Source of the DNA: Paenibacillus spiritus
GTDB taxonomy: Bacteria; Bacillota; Bacilli; Paenibacillales; Paenibacillaceae
DNA: 64,000 nt
Assembly: GCF_008710135.1 (NCBI RefSeq)
Contig: NZ_VYKK01000022.1
Location: 124,001-188,000 of the forward strand
Reading direction: 5' to 3'
Position numbers and translations under genes: made by a program. Below the pieces are notes generated by a model, which was not told the origin of the DNA, did not search any database, and saw only the letters and a program-made list of their open reading frames with translations. Numbering within the stretch: the stretch's first letter is position 1; each line of letters starts with the position of its first letter. Below are positions 43,756 through 52,589 of this stretch, in pieces.

Positions 43756-46700
43756 ATGCCCACCTATTCCTATGAAGCGCCCTTCTTCGTGATCGAGGAT
43801 TACGACCGGGCTGCCCCGTTCTCCAGCTTCCTGCCCGGCCTGGCCGGACGCAAGGGGATTCCGCTCTGGACCTTCTACGTGAACCGCGGACAGGCAATCG
43901 CCGGCTTCGGCATCCGCGATAAGAACAGCCCGATTATGGAATTCTCCCCGGCGAGCATCAGTTATAAGAATGTCTCGGCCGGCGGCTTCCGCACCTTTGT
44001 CAAAATCGCGGACACCACGTCCAGCAGTTCCCGCCTGTCCGCCTCTTCCGTCTATGAGCCGTTCCACAGCTTCGCCGCCGAGCCCGGCGTGAAGCGCACC
44101 CTGAAGATCGGGCGCAACGAGCTGTCGCTTGAGGAAGAGAATCCGGCGCTTGGACTCGTCTTCCGGGTCGTCTATTTCCAAGTTCCGGGCGAAGATTTCG
44201 CGGCGCTGGCCCGGCAGATCGAGATCGTCAATACAGGGGCCCGGCCCGTCGAACTGGAGGCGCTGGACGGTCTGCCGGAGATTCTGCCTTACGGCACGGA
44301 GAATGCCGCCTACAAAGAGATGGGAAATCTGCTGCGGAGCTGGATGGATGTCTTCAACCTGGAGAACGGGATACCTTTCTACAAGCTGCGGTCTAGCACA
44401 CACGACGAGGCCGAGGTGACGGAGATCGCGGGCGGCCATTTCTATCTCTCTTTTGGCGGGGACGGAGAGCTGATTGCGCCGCTGGTCGATGCGCAGACCG
44501 TATTCGGCGGCAACACCTCGCTGCTCTATCCCGAGCGGTTCGCGGAGACGCCGCTTGCCGAGCTGTTCCGGCTTCCGCAGGTAACGGCGAACAAAGTGCC
44601 CTGCGGGTTCACCGGCAAGGCGGCCCGTCTGGAGCCCGGCGGCAGCCTGAGGCTGCATACGCTGATCGGCCATGCGGGCGACCTTGGCTCTCTCAACCAG
44701 CAGAAGGAGCGCCTTGCTTCCGCCGGATATCTGGTCCGTAAGCGGGAAGAAGCATCCCGGCTAGCCGATGTCCTAACGGACCGGATGGCCACTTCAACCT
44801 CATCGCCGCTGTTCGACGCTTACTGCCGCCAGAGCTACCTGGACAATCTGCTTCGCGGCGGAAGTCCGGCCGTGTTCGGACAGGGGAAGGAGGCCAAGGT
44901 ATACCACCTGTTCTCCCGGAAGCACGGCGATCTGGAACGGGACTACAATTTCTTCTCGATTGCCCCTGAGTTCTATTCGCAGGGCAACGGAAATTTCCGG
45001 GATATGAACCAGAACCGTCGAAGCGACGTGTTCTTTCACCCCGAGGTCGGGGCGTTCAACGTCTATATGTTCTTCAGCCTGATTCAGGCGGACGGATTTA
45101 ATCCGCTCCAGGTCAAGGGCAGCACGTTCATCGTGCCGCCGGACCGGATGGAGGAACTGAAGGCGCTGATTCGGAGCAAGACGGCCGGGATGGAGGAACC
45201 GTCCGGCCCGGCGAAGGAAGCGGGGGAACGCACGGGAGAACACGGGGAAGAACTGGCGGAGGCATTGGCGGAAGAACTGGCTGCGTTGTGTGCGAAGCCG
45301 TTCACACCAGGCGGCGTGGCGCATCTCCTGTACGACCGCGGCGTCCGGATGGCGGAGGCGGAAGAAGAGTTCCTCGGCCGGCTGCTGGCGCTGTCGGAGC
45401 AGCGGATTGAGGCCGGCTTCGGCGAAGGCTACTGGATCGACCACTGGACCTACAACCTGGATCTGATCGAGAGTTACCGGGCGGTCTATCCGGACCGGAT
45501 GGAGGAGCTGCTGCACGCTCCCGGGACCTGCCTGTTCTTCGATAGCCCGGTCGGCGTGCTGCCTCGTTCCGAGAAGACGGTACTGAAGGACGGCAAGGTC
45601 CGCCAGTACGGCGCCACCTGGACGGACAAGGAGAAGATGAACCGGCTCGGCATCGGCCGGGACGATACGAACTGGCTCCGTACGGACCACGGCAGGGGCG
45701 AGTTGTACCGGACCGACCTGTTCGTCAAGCTGGTGGCGCTGTCGCTCTGCAAAATGGCCTCGCTCGACCCCTGCGGCATGGGCATTGAGATGGAAGCGGG
45801 TAAGCCGGGTTGGAACGATGCCATGAACGGGCTGCCGGGCTTGTTCGGCTCCGGCATGGGGGAGACGTTCGAACTGAAGCGGATCGTCCGGTTCGTCGCC
45901 GAATGGCTGGAGACGCTGCGGAGGAAGGAGCGGCTGGAGCAGCGCACGGCGCTGCTGCCGGAGGAGCTGTACGGGTTCCTCGCGGCGGTCAATGAGGCGA
46001 TCGCTTCGTCCGGCGAGGACGACTTCGCCTGCTGGAGCCGGCTGGCAGAGGCGCGGGAGCGCTACCGCGAGAAGATACGATTCGGCATCGGCGGCGCCGA
46101 GCGGGAGATCACGTTCGCGGATCTGCTGGGCGTCTTCCGACGGTTCATGCAGAAGCTTGACCGCGGCATCGCCAAAGCTACCGCCGCCGGGAACGGCTTA
46201 GTGCCGACATATTTCGTCTATGAAGCTGCCGCGTTCGAGCCCGAGCTGGACGCGGAAGGCCGCCCGGTCATCGGTGGGTACGGACTGCCCAAGGCGGTGG
46301 TAACCGCCTTCCGGGCCGAGCCGCTTCCGGCCTTCCTGGAGGGCCCGGTGCATGCTCTGAAGACGGTTGAATCGGCGGAGGAAGCCGCGGCCATCTATGA
46401 CGCCGTCAGGTGCAGCGGACTGTATGACGAGAAGCTGCGCATGTACAAAACCTCCGTTCCCCTGGACGGCCAGCCGATGGAGATCGGCCGCATCCGGGCG
46501 TTCACGGCAGGCTGGCTGGAGCGGGAGTCGGTCTTCCTGCACATGTCCTACAAGTATTTGCTGGAGCTACTGAAGTCAGGGCTGACGGACCGGTTCTACA
46601 AGGAATTCCGCCACGGCCTGATCCCGTTCCTGGACCCGGCCGTGTACGGGCGCAGCACGCTGGAGAATTCCTCGTTCCTGGCGACTTCGGTCAACCCCGA

Positions 46701-47091
46701 TCCGGCCGTCCACGGGCGAGGTTACGTTGCCCGCCTGAGCGGATCCACGGCGGAGTTCCTGAGCATGTGGATTGCGATGATGGCCGGGCGGGAGCTGTTC
46801 CGGCTTAGCGATGACGGCGAGCTCACGTTCCGGCTGGAGCCGGCGCTGCCCGGCTGGCTGTTCGACGGGCAGGGGGAGATCAAGTTCCGGCTGCTCGGCC
46901 AGGTGGAGGTCACCTACCGCAACGGTCGGCGGGCCGACACCTTCGGCGCCGGCGCTGCCCGGGTGCGGCGGATGACGCTGACGGGCCGGGACGGCTCGGT
47001 CTGGACGACCGAAGGCGGCGCACTGACCGGCGATGATGCCCGCCGTCTGCGCGAAGGAGCCGTGGCGGCGATTGTCGCGGAGCTGGAGTAG
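43756..47091 (+). CDS. Large GH94-clan glucan phosphorylase (GH161-like)
   Basis: A 1111-residue cytoplasmic protein without a signal peptide. The N-terminal 330 residues are a beta-sandwich, followed by an (alpha/alpha)6 barrel. The active-site acid is probably in AGKPGWNDAMNGLPGLFGSG, a WND motif like that of inverting GH94 phosphorylases. EGYWIDHWTYNLDLIESY is another conserved barrel stretch. Length and motif variant resemble the beta-1,3-glucan phosphorylases of GH161 (described from Paenibacillus polymyxa) and GH149 more than cellobiose phosphorylase (about 810). ATG 43756 follows GGAGGT. A charged insert at about 480 to 510 is rich in Glu. The exact substrate is inferred. Confidence 0.75.
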   Translation: MPTYSYEAPFFVIEDYDRAAPFSSFLPGLAGRKGIPLWTFYVNRGQAIAGFGIRDKNSPIMEFSPASISYKNVSAGGFRTFVKIADTTSSSSRLSASSVYEPFHSFAAEPGVKRTLKIGRNELSLEEENPALGLVFRVVYFQVPGEDFAALARQIEIVNTGARPVELEALDGLPEILPYGTENAAYKEMGNLLRSWMDVFNLENGIPFYKLRSSTHDEAEVTEIAGGHFYLSFGGDGELIAPLVDAQTVFGGNTSLLYPERFAETPLAELFRLPQVTANKVPCGFTGKAARLEPGGSLRLHTLIGHAGDLGSLNQQKERLASAGYLVRKREEASRLADVLTDRMATSTSSPLFDAYCRQSYLDNLLRGGSPAVFGQGKEAKVYHLFSRKHGDLERDYNFFSIAPEFYSQGNGNFRDMNQNRRSDVFFHPEVGAFNVYMFFSLIQADGFNPLQVKGSTFIVPPDRMEELKALIRSKTAGMEEPSGPAKEAGERTGEHGEELAEALAEELAALCAKPFTPGGVAHLLYDRGVRMAEAEEEFLGRLLALSEQRIEAGFGEGYWIDHWTYNLDLIESYRAVYPDRMEELLHAPGTCLFFDSPVGVLPRSEKTVLKDGKVRQYGATWTDKEKMNRLGIGRDDTNWLRTDHGRGELYRTDLFVKLVALSLCKMASLDPCGMGIEMEAGKPGWNDAMNGLPGLFGSGMGETFELKRIVRFVAEWLETLRRKERLEQRTALLPEELYGFLAAVNEAIASSGEDDFACWSRLAEARERYREKIRFGIGGAEREITFADLLGVFRRFMQKLDRGIAKATAAGNGLVPTYFVYEAAAFEPELDAEGRPVIGGYGLPKAVVTAFRAEPLPAFLEGPVHALKTVESAEEAAAIYDAVRCSGLYDEKLRMYKTSVPLDGQPMEIGRIRAFTAGWLERESVFLHMSYKYLLELLKSGLTDRFYKEFRHGLIPFLDPAVYGRSTLENSSFLATSVNPDPAVHGRGYVARLSGSTAEFLSMWIAMMAGRELFRLSDDGELTFRLEPALPGWLFDGQGEIKFRLLGQVEVTYRNGRRADTFGAGAARVRRMTLTGRDGSVWTTEGGALTGDDARRLREGAVAAIVAELE

Positions 47092-47221
47092 GAGACCGAA
47101 GTGCGGGAACGAATCCGCAGAGTAGAGCAGGAGAACTGGAGCAGGTAACGGAGGATTACGCGGGGCGAGGAAGGGAGGCGCCTCCGCCGCTCATTTTGCC
47201 AATAATGGAGGTTCAATTCAA

Positions 47222-49972
47222 ATGACCCAGCAGACCCGTAAATGGGAGTTTATCGGCGCGGACGGCGATTTTCGGATCGCAAGTCCGCACCTTACCAGCT
47301 ATCTGTACTTTCCGCTCGCCAACGAGGCGGGCCTCATGTCATCCGTCACGCCGACGCTGCACGGCGACATCAAAACCGGACACAATGCGTTCCTGAACGA
47401 GCCGGTCTGGGCGGAGAATCTTCACAATTCCCGGGCCTCCCGGAATTTCTGGATCTATACGGAGGAAGCGGGCGCCTGGTCCTGCGCCGGCAATTCGGCC
47501 GCCCAGCACAGTCGCCGCTACGAGGCGGGAGGAGAAGAGGACGCTGAGGTGGAGGCCGGCTTCCTCTGGCACAAGCTGACGCGCCGGCATCCCGCACTGC
47601 CGCTAACCGTCGAGACGATCAGCTTCGTTCCGGCGGGGGACGACACCGCCGAACTGATGAAGGTCACGCTGACCAATACCGGAGACCGGCCGCTGACGCT
47701 GACGCCGACGGCGGCGATTCCGCTGTATGCCCGATCCGCCGACGATCTCCGCGATCACCGGCAGGTCACCTCGCTGCTGCACCGGATCTATACGCTGCCG
47801 GCCGGCGTCGAGGTTCAGCCGACGCTGTCTTTCGACGAGCGGGGACACCGGGTGAACCGGATGTCGTACAGCGTGCTCGGCCGGGAGGGGGACGGGGCGG
47901 CGCCGGAAGGCTTTTTCCCGCTGAGCGACGGGTTCATCGGCGAGGGCGGCACGCATGACTGGCCGGAGGCTGTCGTCCGCAATCTGCCGCCGGCGGATAC
48001 GGCGGGCGCCGAGCGGGAAGGCGGCGAAGCCGTCGGCGCGATCCGCTTTCGCGAGGTTACGCTGGCCCCGGGAGAAGCGCGCAGCTACGTGCTGGCGATG
48101 GCGATTACGGATGGCCGAACCGATGCGGGGCGGATTGAAGCCGAATATTTAAGCGCGGAGCGGTTCGACGCCTGGCTGGCGAAGACCTCCGCCTTCTGGC
48201 AGGCCAAGATCGGCACCGTCTCCTTCCGTTCGGCAGACTCCGAATTCGATACCTGGATGAAATGGGTGACACTTCAGCCGGTGCTGCGCCGCCTGTTCGG
48301 CAACTCCTTCATGCCGCACCACGACTACGGCCGCGGCGGCCGCGGCTGGCGCGATCTGTGGCAGGACTGCCTCGCCCTGATGATTATGGAGCCGGAGGAA
48401 GTGCGCTCCCTGCTGTTCAACAACTTCGCAGGCGTGCGGATCGACGGCAGCAATGCGACGATCATCGGTGCGAAGCCGGGCGAGTTCGTCGCCGACCGCA
48501 ACAACATCCCCCGCGTCTGGATGGACCACGGCGCCTGGCCGTTCCTGACGACGCAGCTCTACATCGACCGGAGCGGGGATCTCGATTTTCTGCTGGAGGA
48601 GCAGACGTATTTCCGCGACGCTTTCACCGACCGCTGCAAGCGCCGCGACGAGACGTGGACGCCGGAGAGTGGAACGCTGCTGAAGACGGCCTCGGGCGAA
48701 GTCTACCGGGGCAGCATTCTGGAGCATATTCTGCTCCAGCAGCTGACGCCGTTCTACCTCGTCGGTGAGCATAACCATATGCGGCTGGAGGGCGCCGACT
48801 GGAACGACGGCCTGGACATGGCCGCAGACCGGGGCGAAAGCGTCGCCTTCATGGCCTTCTATGCCGGAAATCTGCGGGAGATCGGCAGGCTGCTGCGCGA
48901 ACTGAAGGAACGGACCGGCCGGGCGACGGCAGAGATCGCCGAGGAGATGCTTCTGCTGCTCGACACCCTGGGCGGCGAGCCGGTGGATTACAATTCCGTG
49001 GAGGCGAAGCATGAGCGGGCACGGATGTTTTTTGAAGCGGTTCCGGGCAGGGTTCAAGGAGGGAAGGCAGCGGTCGATCTGATCGCGCTGGCTGAGGACC
49101 TGGAACGGAAGGCCGGCTGGACGGCGCGGCATATCCGGGAACGGGAGTGGATCGCGTCGAAGGACGGCAGCCGCTGGTTCAACGGGTACTACAACAACGA
49201 CGGCGAACGGGTCGAGGGCGACTGCGGAGAAGGCGTGCGGATGACGCTGACGGGTCAGGTCTTTCCGGTGATGAGCGGCGTCGCGGCGGAGGAGCAGGTG
49301 CGGGAGGTCATTCGGGCTGTAGACCGGCATTTGCTGGATGACCGGATCGGGTACCGGCTCAATACGCCGTTTGGCGGCATTCAGCCCAATCTCGGCCGGG
49401 CGTTCGGCTTTGCCTTCGGGCACAAAGAGAACGGCGCCATGTTCAGCCACATGACGGTGATGTACGGGAATGCGCTCTACAAGCGCGGCTATGCTGCGGA
49501 AGGACGGAAGGTGCTGGATTCCATTTACCGGCTGTGCCTCGATTTTGAGCGCAGCCGGATTTATCCGGGCATTCCCGAGTATATCAGCGAAGAGGGGCGC
49601 GGCATGTACCACTATCTGACCGGTTCCGCAAGCTGGCTGCTGCTGACGCTGCTGATGGAGGTATACGGCGTCCGGGGCCGCTTCGGCGACCTGCTGCTGG
49701 CGCCGAAGCTGGCCGGCGACCAGTTCGATGCCGAAGGCCGGGCTGCGGTGACGACGCTGTTCGCGGGCAGAACGCTGGAGATCCGCTATGTGAACGCAGG
49801 CCGCAAGGACGCGTGGAACTGCGCGGTGGCCGGTTGTACGCTGAACGGCGCAGCGGTTGAGGCCAAAGCGGTGAACGCGCCGGATGCGGCGGGCGGCGTT
49901 GTACTGCCCCGGGAGTGGATCGAAGCTCTGCCCGCCGGCGGAGTTCACCGGCTGGAAATAACGCTGGAGTAG
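47222..49972 (+). CDS. GH94 disaccharide phosphorylase (laminaribiose phosphorylase-like)
   Basis: A 916-residue member of GH94. N-terminal beta-sandwich (1 to 290), helical linker, then the barrel. The catalytic acid is in EGADWNDGLDMAADRGESVA at about residue 525, the classic GH94 WNDGLD motif. The phosphate and substrate loop region shows FMPHHDYGRGGRGWRDLWQD, and NTPFGGIQPNLGRAFGF and FSHMTVMYGNALYKRGY follow. The length is close to the about 910 residues of Paenibacillus laminaribiose phosphorylase. It phosphorolyses a beta-linked disaccharide to glucose-1-phosphate and glucose. GGAGG precedes the ATG. The pair suggests that one enzyme shortens oligosaccharides and this one finishes the disaccharide; that is inference. 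Confidence 0.82.
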   Translation: MTQQTRKWEFIGADGDFRIASPHLTSYLYFPLANEAGLMSSVTPTLHGDIKTGHNAFLNEPVWAENLHNSRASRNFWIYTEEAGAWSCAGNSAAQHSRRYEAGGEEDAEVEAGFLWHKLTRRHPALPLTVETISFVPAGDDTAELMKVTLTNTGDRPLTLTPTAAIPLYARSADDLRDHRQVTSLLHRIYTLPAGVEVQPTLSFDERGHRVNRMSYSVLGREGDGAAPEGFFPLSDGFIGEGGTHDWPEAVVRNLPPADTAGAEREGGEAVGAIRFREVTLAPGEARSYVLAMAITDGRTDAGRIEAEYLSAERFDAWLAKTSAFWQAKIGTVSFRSADSEFDTWMKWVTLQPVLRRLFGNSFMPHHDYGRGGRGWRDLWQDCLALMIMEPEEVRSLLFNNFAGVRIDGSNATIIGAKPGEFVADRNNIPRVWMDHGAWPFLTTQLYIDRSGDLDFLLEEQTYFRDAFTDRCKRRDETWTPESGTLLKTASGEVYRGSILEHILLQQLTPFYLVGEHNHMRLEGADWNDGLDMAADRGESVAFMAFYAGNLREIGRLLRELKERTGRATAEIAEEMLLLLDTLGGEPVDYNSVEAKHERARMFFEAVPGRVQGGKAAVDLIALAEDLERKAGWTARHIREREWIASKDGSRWFNGYYNNDGERVEGDCGEGVRMTLTGQVFPVMSGVAAEEQVREVIRAVDRHLLDDRIGYRLNTPFGGIQPNLGRAFGFAFGHKENGAMFSHMTVMYGNALYKRGYAAEGRKVLDSIYRLCLDFERSRIYPGIPEYISEEGRGMYHYLTGSASWLLLTLLMEVYGVRGRFGDLLLAPKLAGDQFDAEGRAAVTTLFAGRTLEIRYVNAGRKDAWNCAVAGCTLNGAAVEAKAVNAPDAAGGVVLPREWIEALPAGGVHRLEITLE

Positions 49973-50018
49973 GAGTAAGGTTCTGCGCGCCGCACAGGTT
50001 GGACGTCTATACAAACAA

Positions 50019-50063
50019 AGAAGGCTTTCGCACATCCGGTGAACGGAATGGCGAAAGCCTTCT
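50019..50063. terminator. Terminator after the phosphorylase operon
   Basis: A perfect 13-bp stem AGAAGGCTTTCGC with GCGAAAGCCTTCT and a 19 nt loop. The U-rich side is better on the minus strand (TTTGTTTG). Between 50064 and 50251 I see nothing recognisable. Confidence 0.55.
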
Positions 50064-50251
50064 GTGCGCTTCCGGTCGGGAAATGCACCATGCCAATGCC
50101 GGACGCTGCTTCCCGTCGGCTGCAAGCCCTGCTTATTCCGGTATTTCTGCGGACCGTGAAACGGCCGATCCTGATCGTAACGGGACCGTCCGCTTGTGCT
50201 GCTCCGAAGCCATCCGGCAGTGCAGCTTTGGGGGAGAGTTTGGCACCAGGA

Positions 50252-50312
50252 GAGTAGGACCATCTACTCCGTTCGAGCCATTTTTGCTGTGTTTTCTGAA
50301 AGTACATTGACC
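50252..50312 (+). promoter_or_regulatory. 61-bp conserved upstream element, copy 1
   Basis: This stretch matches 60061 to 60121 (opposite strand) at 55 of 61 positions. It starts with the inverted repeat GAGTAG/CTACTC and ends with the -35 TTGACC. The core runs CGTTCGAGCCATTTTTGC and GTGTTTTCTGAAAGT are perfectly shared. Both copies sit directly in front of paralogous glycosyltransferase genes. Confidence 0.8.
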
Positions 50313-50335
50313 TTTCCTTCAAGGGTGCCTATATT
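50307..50335 (+). promoter_or_regulatory. Promoter of the glycosyltransferase-flippase operon
   Basis: TTGACC and TATATT with 17 bp spacing. The -35 is the end of the 61-bp element. Confidence 0.65.
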
Positions 50336-50370
50336 GAGGTAAAACAGGTGGAAGCGGAGGGGTGTGGCAG

Positions 50371-51387
50371 GTGGAAAAGCCGGAAATCAGCATTATCGTG
50401 CCCGTGTACCGGGTGGAGGCCTATATCCGCAAATGCGTAGACTCGATTCTGGCGCAGACCTATACCCGGTATGAATTGATTCTGGTCGATGACGGCTCGC
50501 CGGACGGCTGCCCGGCCATTTGCGACGAGTATGCGGCACGGGATGCCCGGGTGCGGGTGATTCACAAGACGAACGGCGGACTGTCGGATGCCCGGAACCG
50601 GGCGCTCGACCAGGCCAAGGGAACGTATATCGGCTTCGTCGATTCCGACGACTGGATTGCGCCGACGATGTTCGAGGAGCTGCACCGGGCTGCGGAGGCG
50701 AGCGGCGCGGACATCGCCGTATGCTGCCATTACGAAGCGGCGGGAGACGAGCTGAAGCGGATGAACGATTTCTCTGGGTATCCGGCAATCTTAAACCGGA
50801 CGGAAGCGCTCGGCGAGCTGCTTCTTGACCGCCGCATTCAGAATCTGGCCTGGGATAAGCTCTACCGCCGGGAATTGTTCGAGGATGTCCGCTACCCGGC
50901 GGGCATGGCGTTTGAAGACATTCCGACCACCTACCGCTTGTTTCTCAAGGCGGATCGGGTCGCGCTTGTCGATCGGGCGCTCTATTATTATGTCCAGCGC
51001 AAGGAAAGCATCTCGGGAACTTATACGCTCGCCAAGCGGGTGGACAAATTCAACGGCACGAGCCGCAAATACGCCGACATTCGCCGGGATTACGGAGAGG
51101 CGATTCCGAAGGAGAAGTGGGACTATTTTATCTTCCGCATGGTTGATGAAGGCGTGGGCCTGTACAATGATCTGCTGCGAGAGTCCAAGAGCCGCCGTTA
51201 TGCGGTGGATACCGAGACGATCAAGCGGTTTCTGAAAAGCAACCTGCCGGCCATTCTGTCCGCCAAAACGGTCAGCCCGAGGCTGAAGACGGCCGCTTTT
51301 GCGCTCTCGGCCAATGAGTGGCTGTATGACCGCATTTTCGGAACGCTTCACGCCCTGACAGGCAGGGACCGCAGCCGCGTTTCATAG
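50371..51387 (+). CDS. Family 2 glycosyltransferase
   Basis: A 338-residue GT-A fold enzyme. The nucleotide-sugar site has EISIIVPVYRVEAYI, LILVDDGSPDGCPAIC and the DxD-type VDSDDWIAP at about residue 90. NGGLSDARNRALDQA is the conserved helix. It transfers a sugar from a nucleotide donor to a cell-envelope or exopolysaccharide intermediate. GTG 50371 follows GGAGGGG at 8 nt; the GTG at 50362 overlaps that site. It is the first gene of a GT-GT-flippase operon and a close paralogue of the minus-strand gene at 58996 to 60009, with which it shares the upstream element. Confidence 0.88.
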   Translation: MEKPEISIIVPVYRVEAYIRKCVDSILAQTYTRYELILVDDGSPDGCPAICDEYAARDARVRVIHKTNGGLSDARNRALDQAKGTYIGFVDSDDWIAPTMFEELHRAAEASGADIAVCCHYEAAGDELKRMNDFSGYPAILNRTEALGELLLDRRIQNLAWDKLYRRELFEDVRYPAGMAFEDIPTTYRLFLKADRVALVDRALYYYVQRKESISGTYTLAKRVDKFNGTSRKYADIRRDYGEAIPKEKWDYFIFRMVDEGVGLYNDLLRESKSRRYAVDTETIKRFLKSNLPAILSAKTVSPRLKTAAFALSANEWLYDRIFGTLHALTGRDRSRVS

Positions 51388-51456
51388 GAGAACGGGAATG
51401 ATTCGGGAATGATTAATGAAGGATTCATGATGATTATGAAAGAGAGAAGGGATCGG

Positions 51457-52545
51457 ATGAAGCTGAGCATCATTATTCCGGCGTACAATGTGGAAGCGTA
51501 TATTCCGCGGACGCTGGAATCGCTGGCGGCCCAGACGGTGCCGGACTTCGAGACGATTGTCGTCAATGACGGCTCGACCGACGGGACGGAGGAGACGGTA
51601 AGACGGTTCGCGGCGACGGGGCGGCTGAACCGTATCCGGATCGTCTCCCAGGCGAACGGGGGTGTCAGCGCCGCCCGCAACCGGGGACTTCAGGAAGCCT
51701 CCGGCGACTATGTGCTGTTCCTGGACGGAGACGATTATACGGCTCCCGACCTGGTCGAATCGATCTTCGGAAGCCTCGAAAGCGAGCCCGAGCCCGATCT
51801 GCTGTTCTGGAAGTGGAAGCTGGTCAGCGAAGAAGGCAAGGTGCTGAAGGACTTGTACGGACCTGCGCCGGGCCTGCCCGCTGCAATGACTTCCGCAGAG
51901 GTGCTGCGCGGCGTGCTGGTCGAGCAGCGGCTGGAGCTCTGGACCGCAAGCGTCGCCTATCGGCGGGAGCTGCTGACGGCGCAGGGCATCCGGTACACGG
52001 AAGGCTGCGTCAACGGCGAGGACCAGGAATTCACTTACAAAGCGCTGGCCCGGGGAAGAACGGCGGCTTTTATCGACCGGTATCTGTCCTTCTATCTGGA
52101 GCGCAACACCTCGATCTCCGGTGTGTACAATGTGAAGAAATTCGGATTCGCGGACGCCTTCGCCCGCGCCGCGGCGTTCATGCAGGAACGCCCTGAGTTG
52201 AAGGAGGCGTCGGAAGCGCTGCTTCTTAGACACATGCTGGACAACTACTTCTACAACCTGAAGACCTGCCTGCGCAGCGGCGGCAAAGTGTCGATCCGAA
52301 GACTGCTGCAGGACATCGACCGCGCCTACCCCGGACTCAACGGCCGCATGAAAGAGCGGATGCAGCACTGGAGACGGGAGAACCGCGGCATCAAGCCTGA
52401 TATTCATTCTTTCCTAATTGCGCCGGAGCTGCTGCAGATGCTGCTGGCCTGGCAGCTTGCCGGAATCCGCTTCCGCTCGGCCGTATCGGCCCGTTTCCCC
52501 GCTGTCTCGCGCCTTAGGGGCAAGGAGACGGCCGCCGGGTCCTGA
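51457..52545 (+). CDS. Family 2 glycosyltransferase
   Basis: A 362-residue GT2 enzyme more distant from the other two in this region. It starts MKLSIIIPAYNVEAYI, then TIVVNDGSTDGTEETV, GGVSAARNRGLQEASG and the metal site LFLDGDDYTAPDLV; GEDQEFTYKALARG provides the ED motif of the acceptor side. ATG 51457 was chosen because GAGAAGGGA precedes it, whereas the ATG 48 bp upstream has no ribosome site. The C-terminal 60 residues are basic and helical. It is the second gene of the operon. Confidence 0.87.
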   Translation: MKLSIIIPAYNVEAYIPRTLESLAAQTVPDFETIVVNDGSTDGTEETVRRFAATGRLNRIRIVSQANGGVSAARNRGLQEASGDYVLFLDGDDYTAPDLVESIFGSLESEPEPDLLFWKWKLVSEEGKVLKDLYGPAPGLPAAMTSAEVLRGVLVEQRLELWTASVAYRRELLTAQGIRYTEGCVNGEDQEFTYKALARGRTAAFIDRYLSFYLERNTSISGVYNVKKFGFADAFARAAAFMQERPELKEASEALLLRHMLDNYFYNLKTCLRSGGKVSIRRLLQDIDRAYPGLNGRMKERMQHWRRENRGIKPDIHSFLIAPELLQMLLAWQLAGIRFRSAVSARFPAVSRLRGKETAAGS

Positions 52546-52589
52546 GTTTTCACACCACGTTTGGAGTACACTTCGAGAGGAGCCGCCTA

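Noticed and set aside
48149..50263. 704-residue open frame antisense to the GH94 gene
   Set aside because: It is a GC-rich shadow: composition is Arg/Ala/Pro/Gln-rich, it has no ribosome site and no family motif, and it covers an obvious gene on the other strand.
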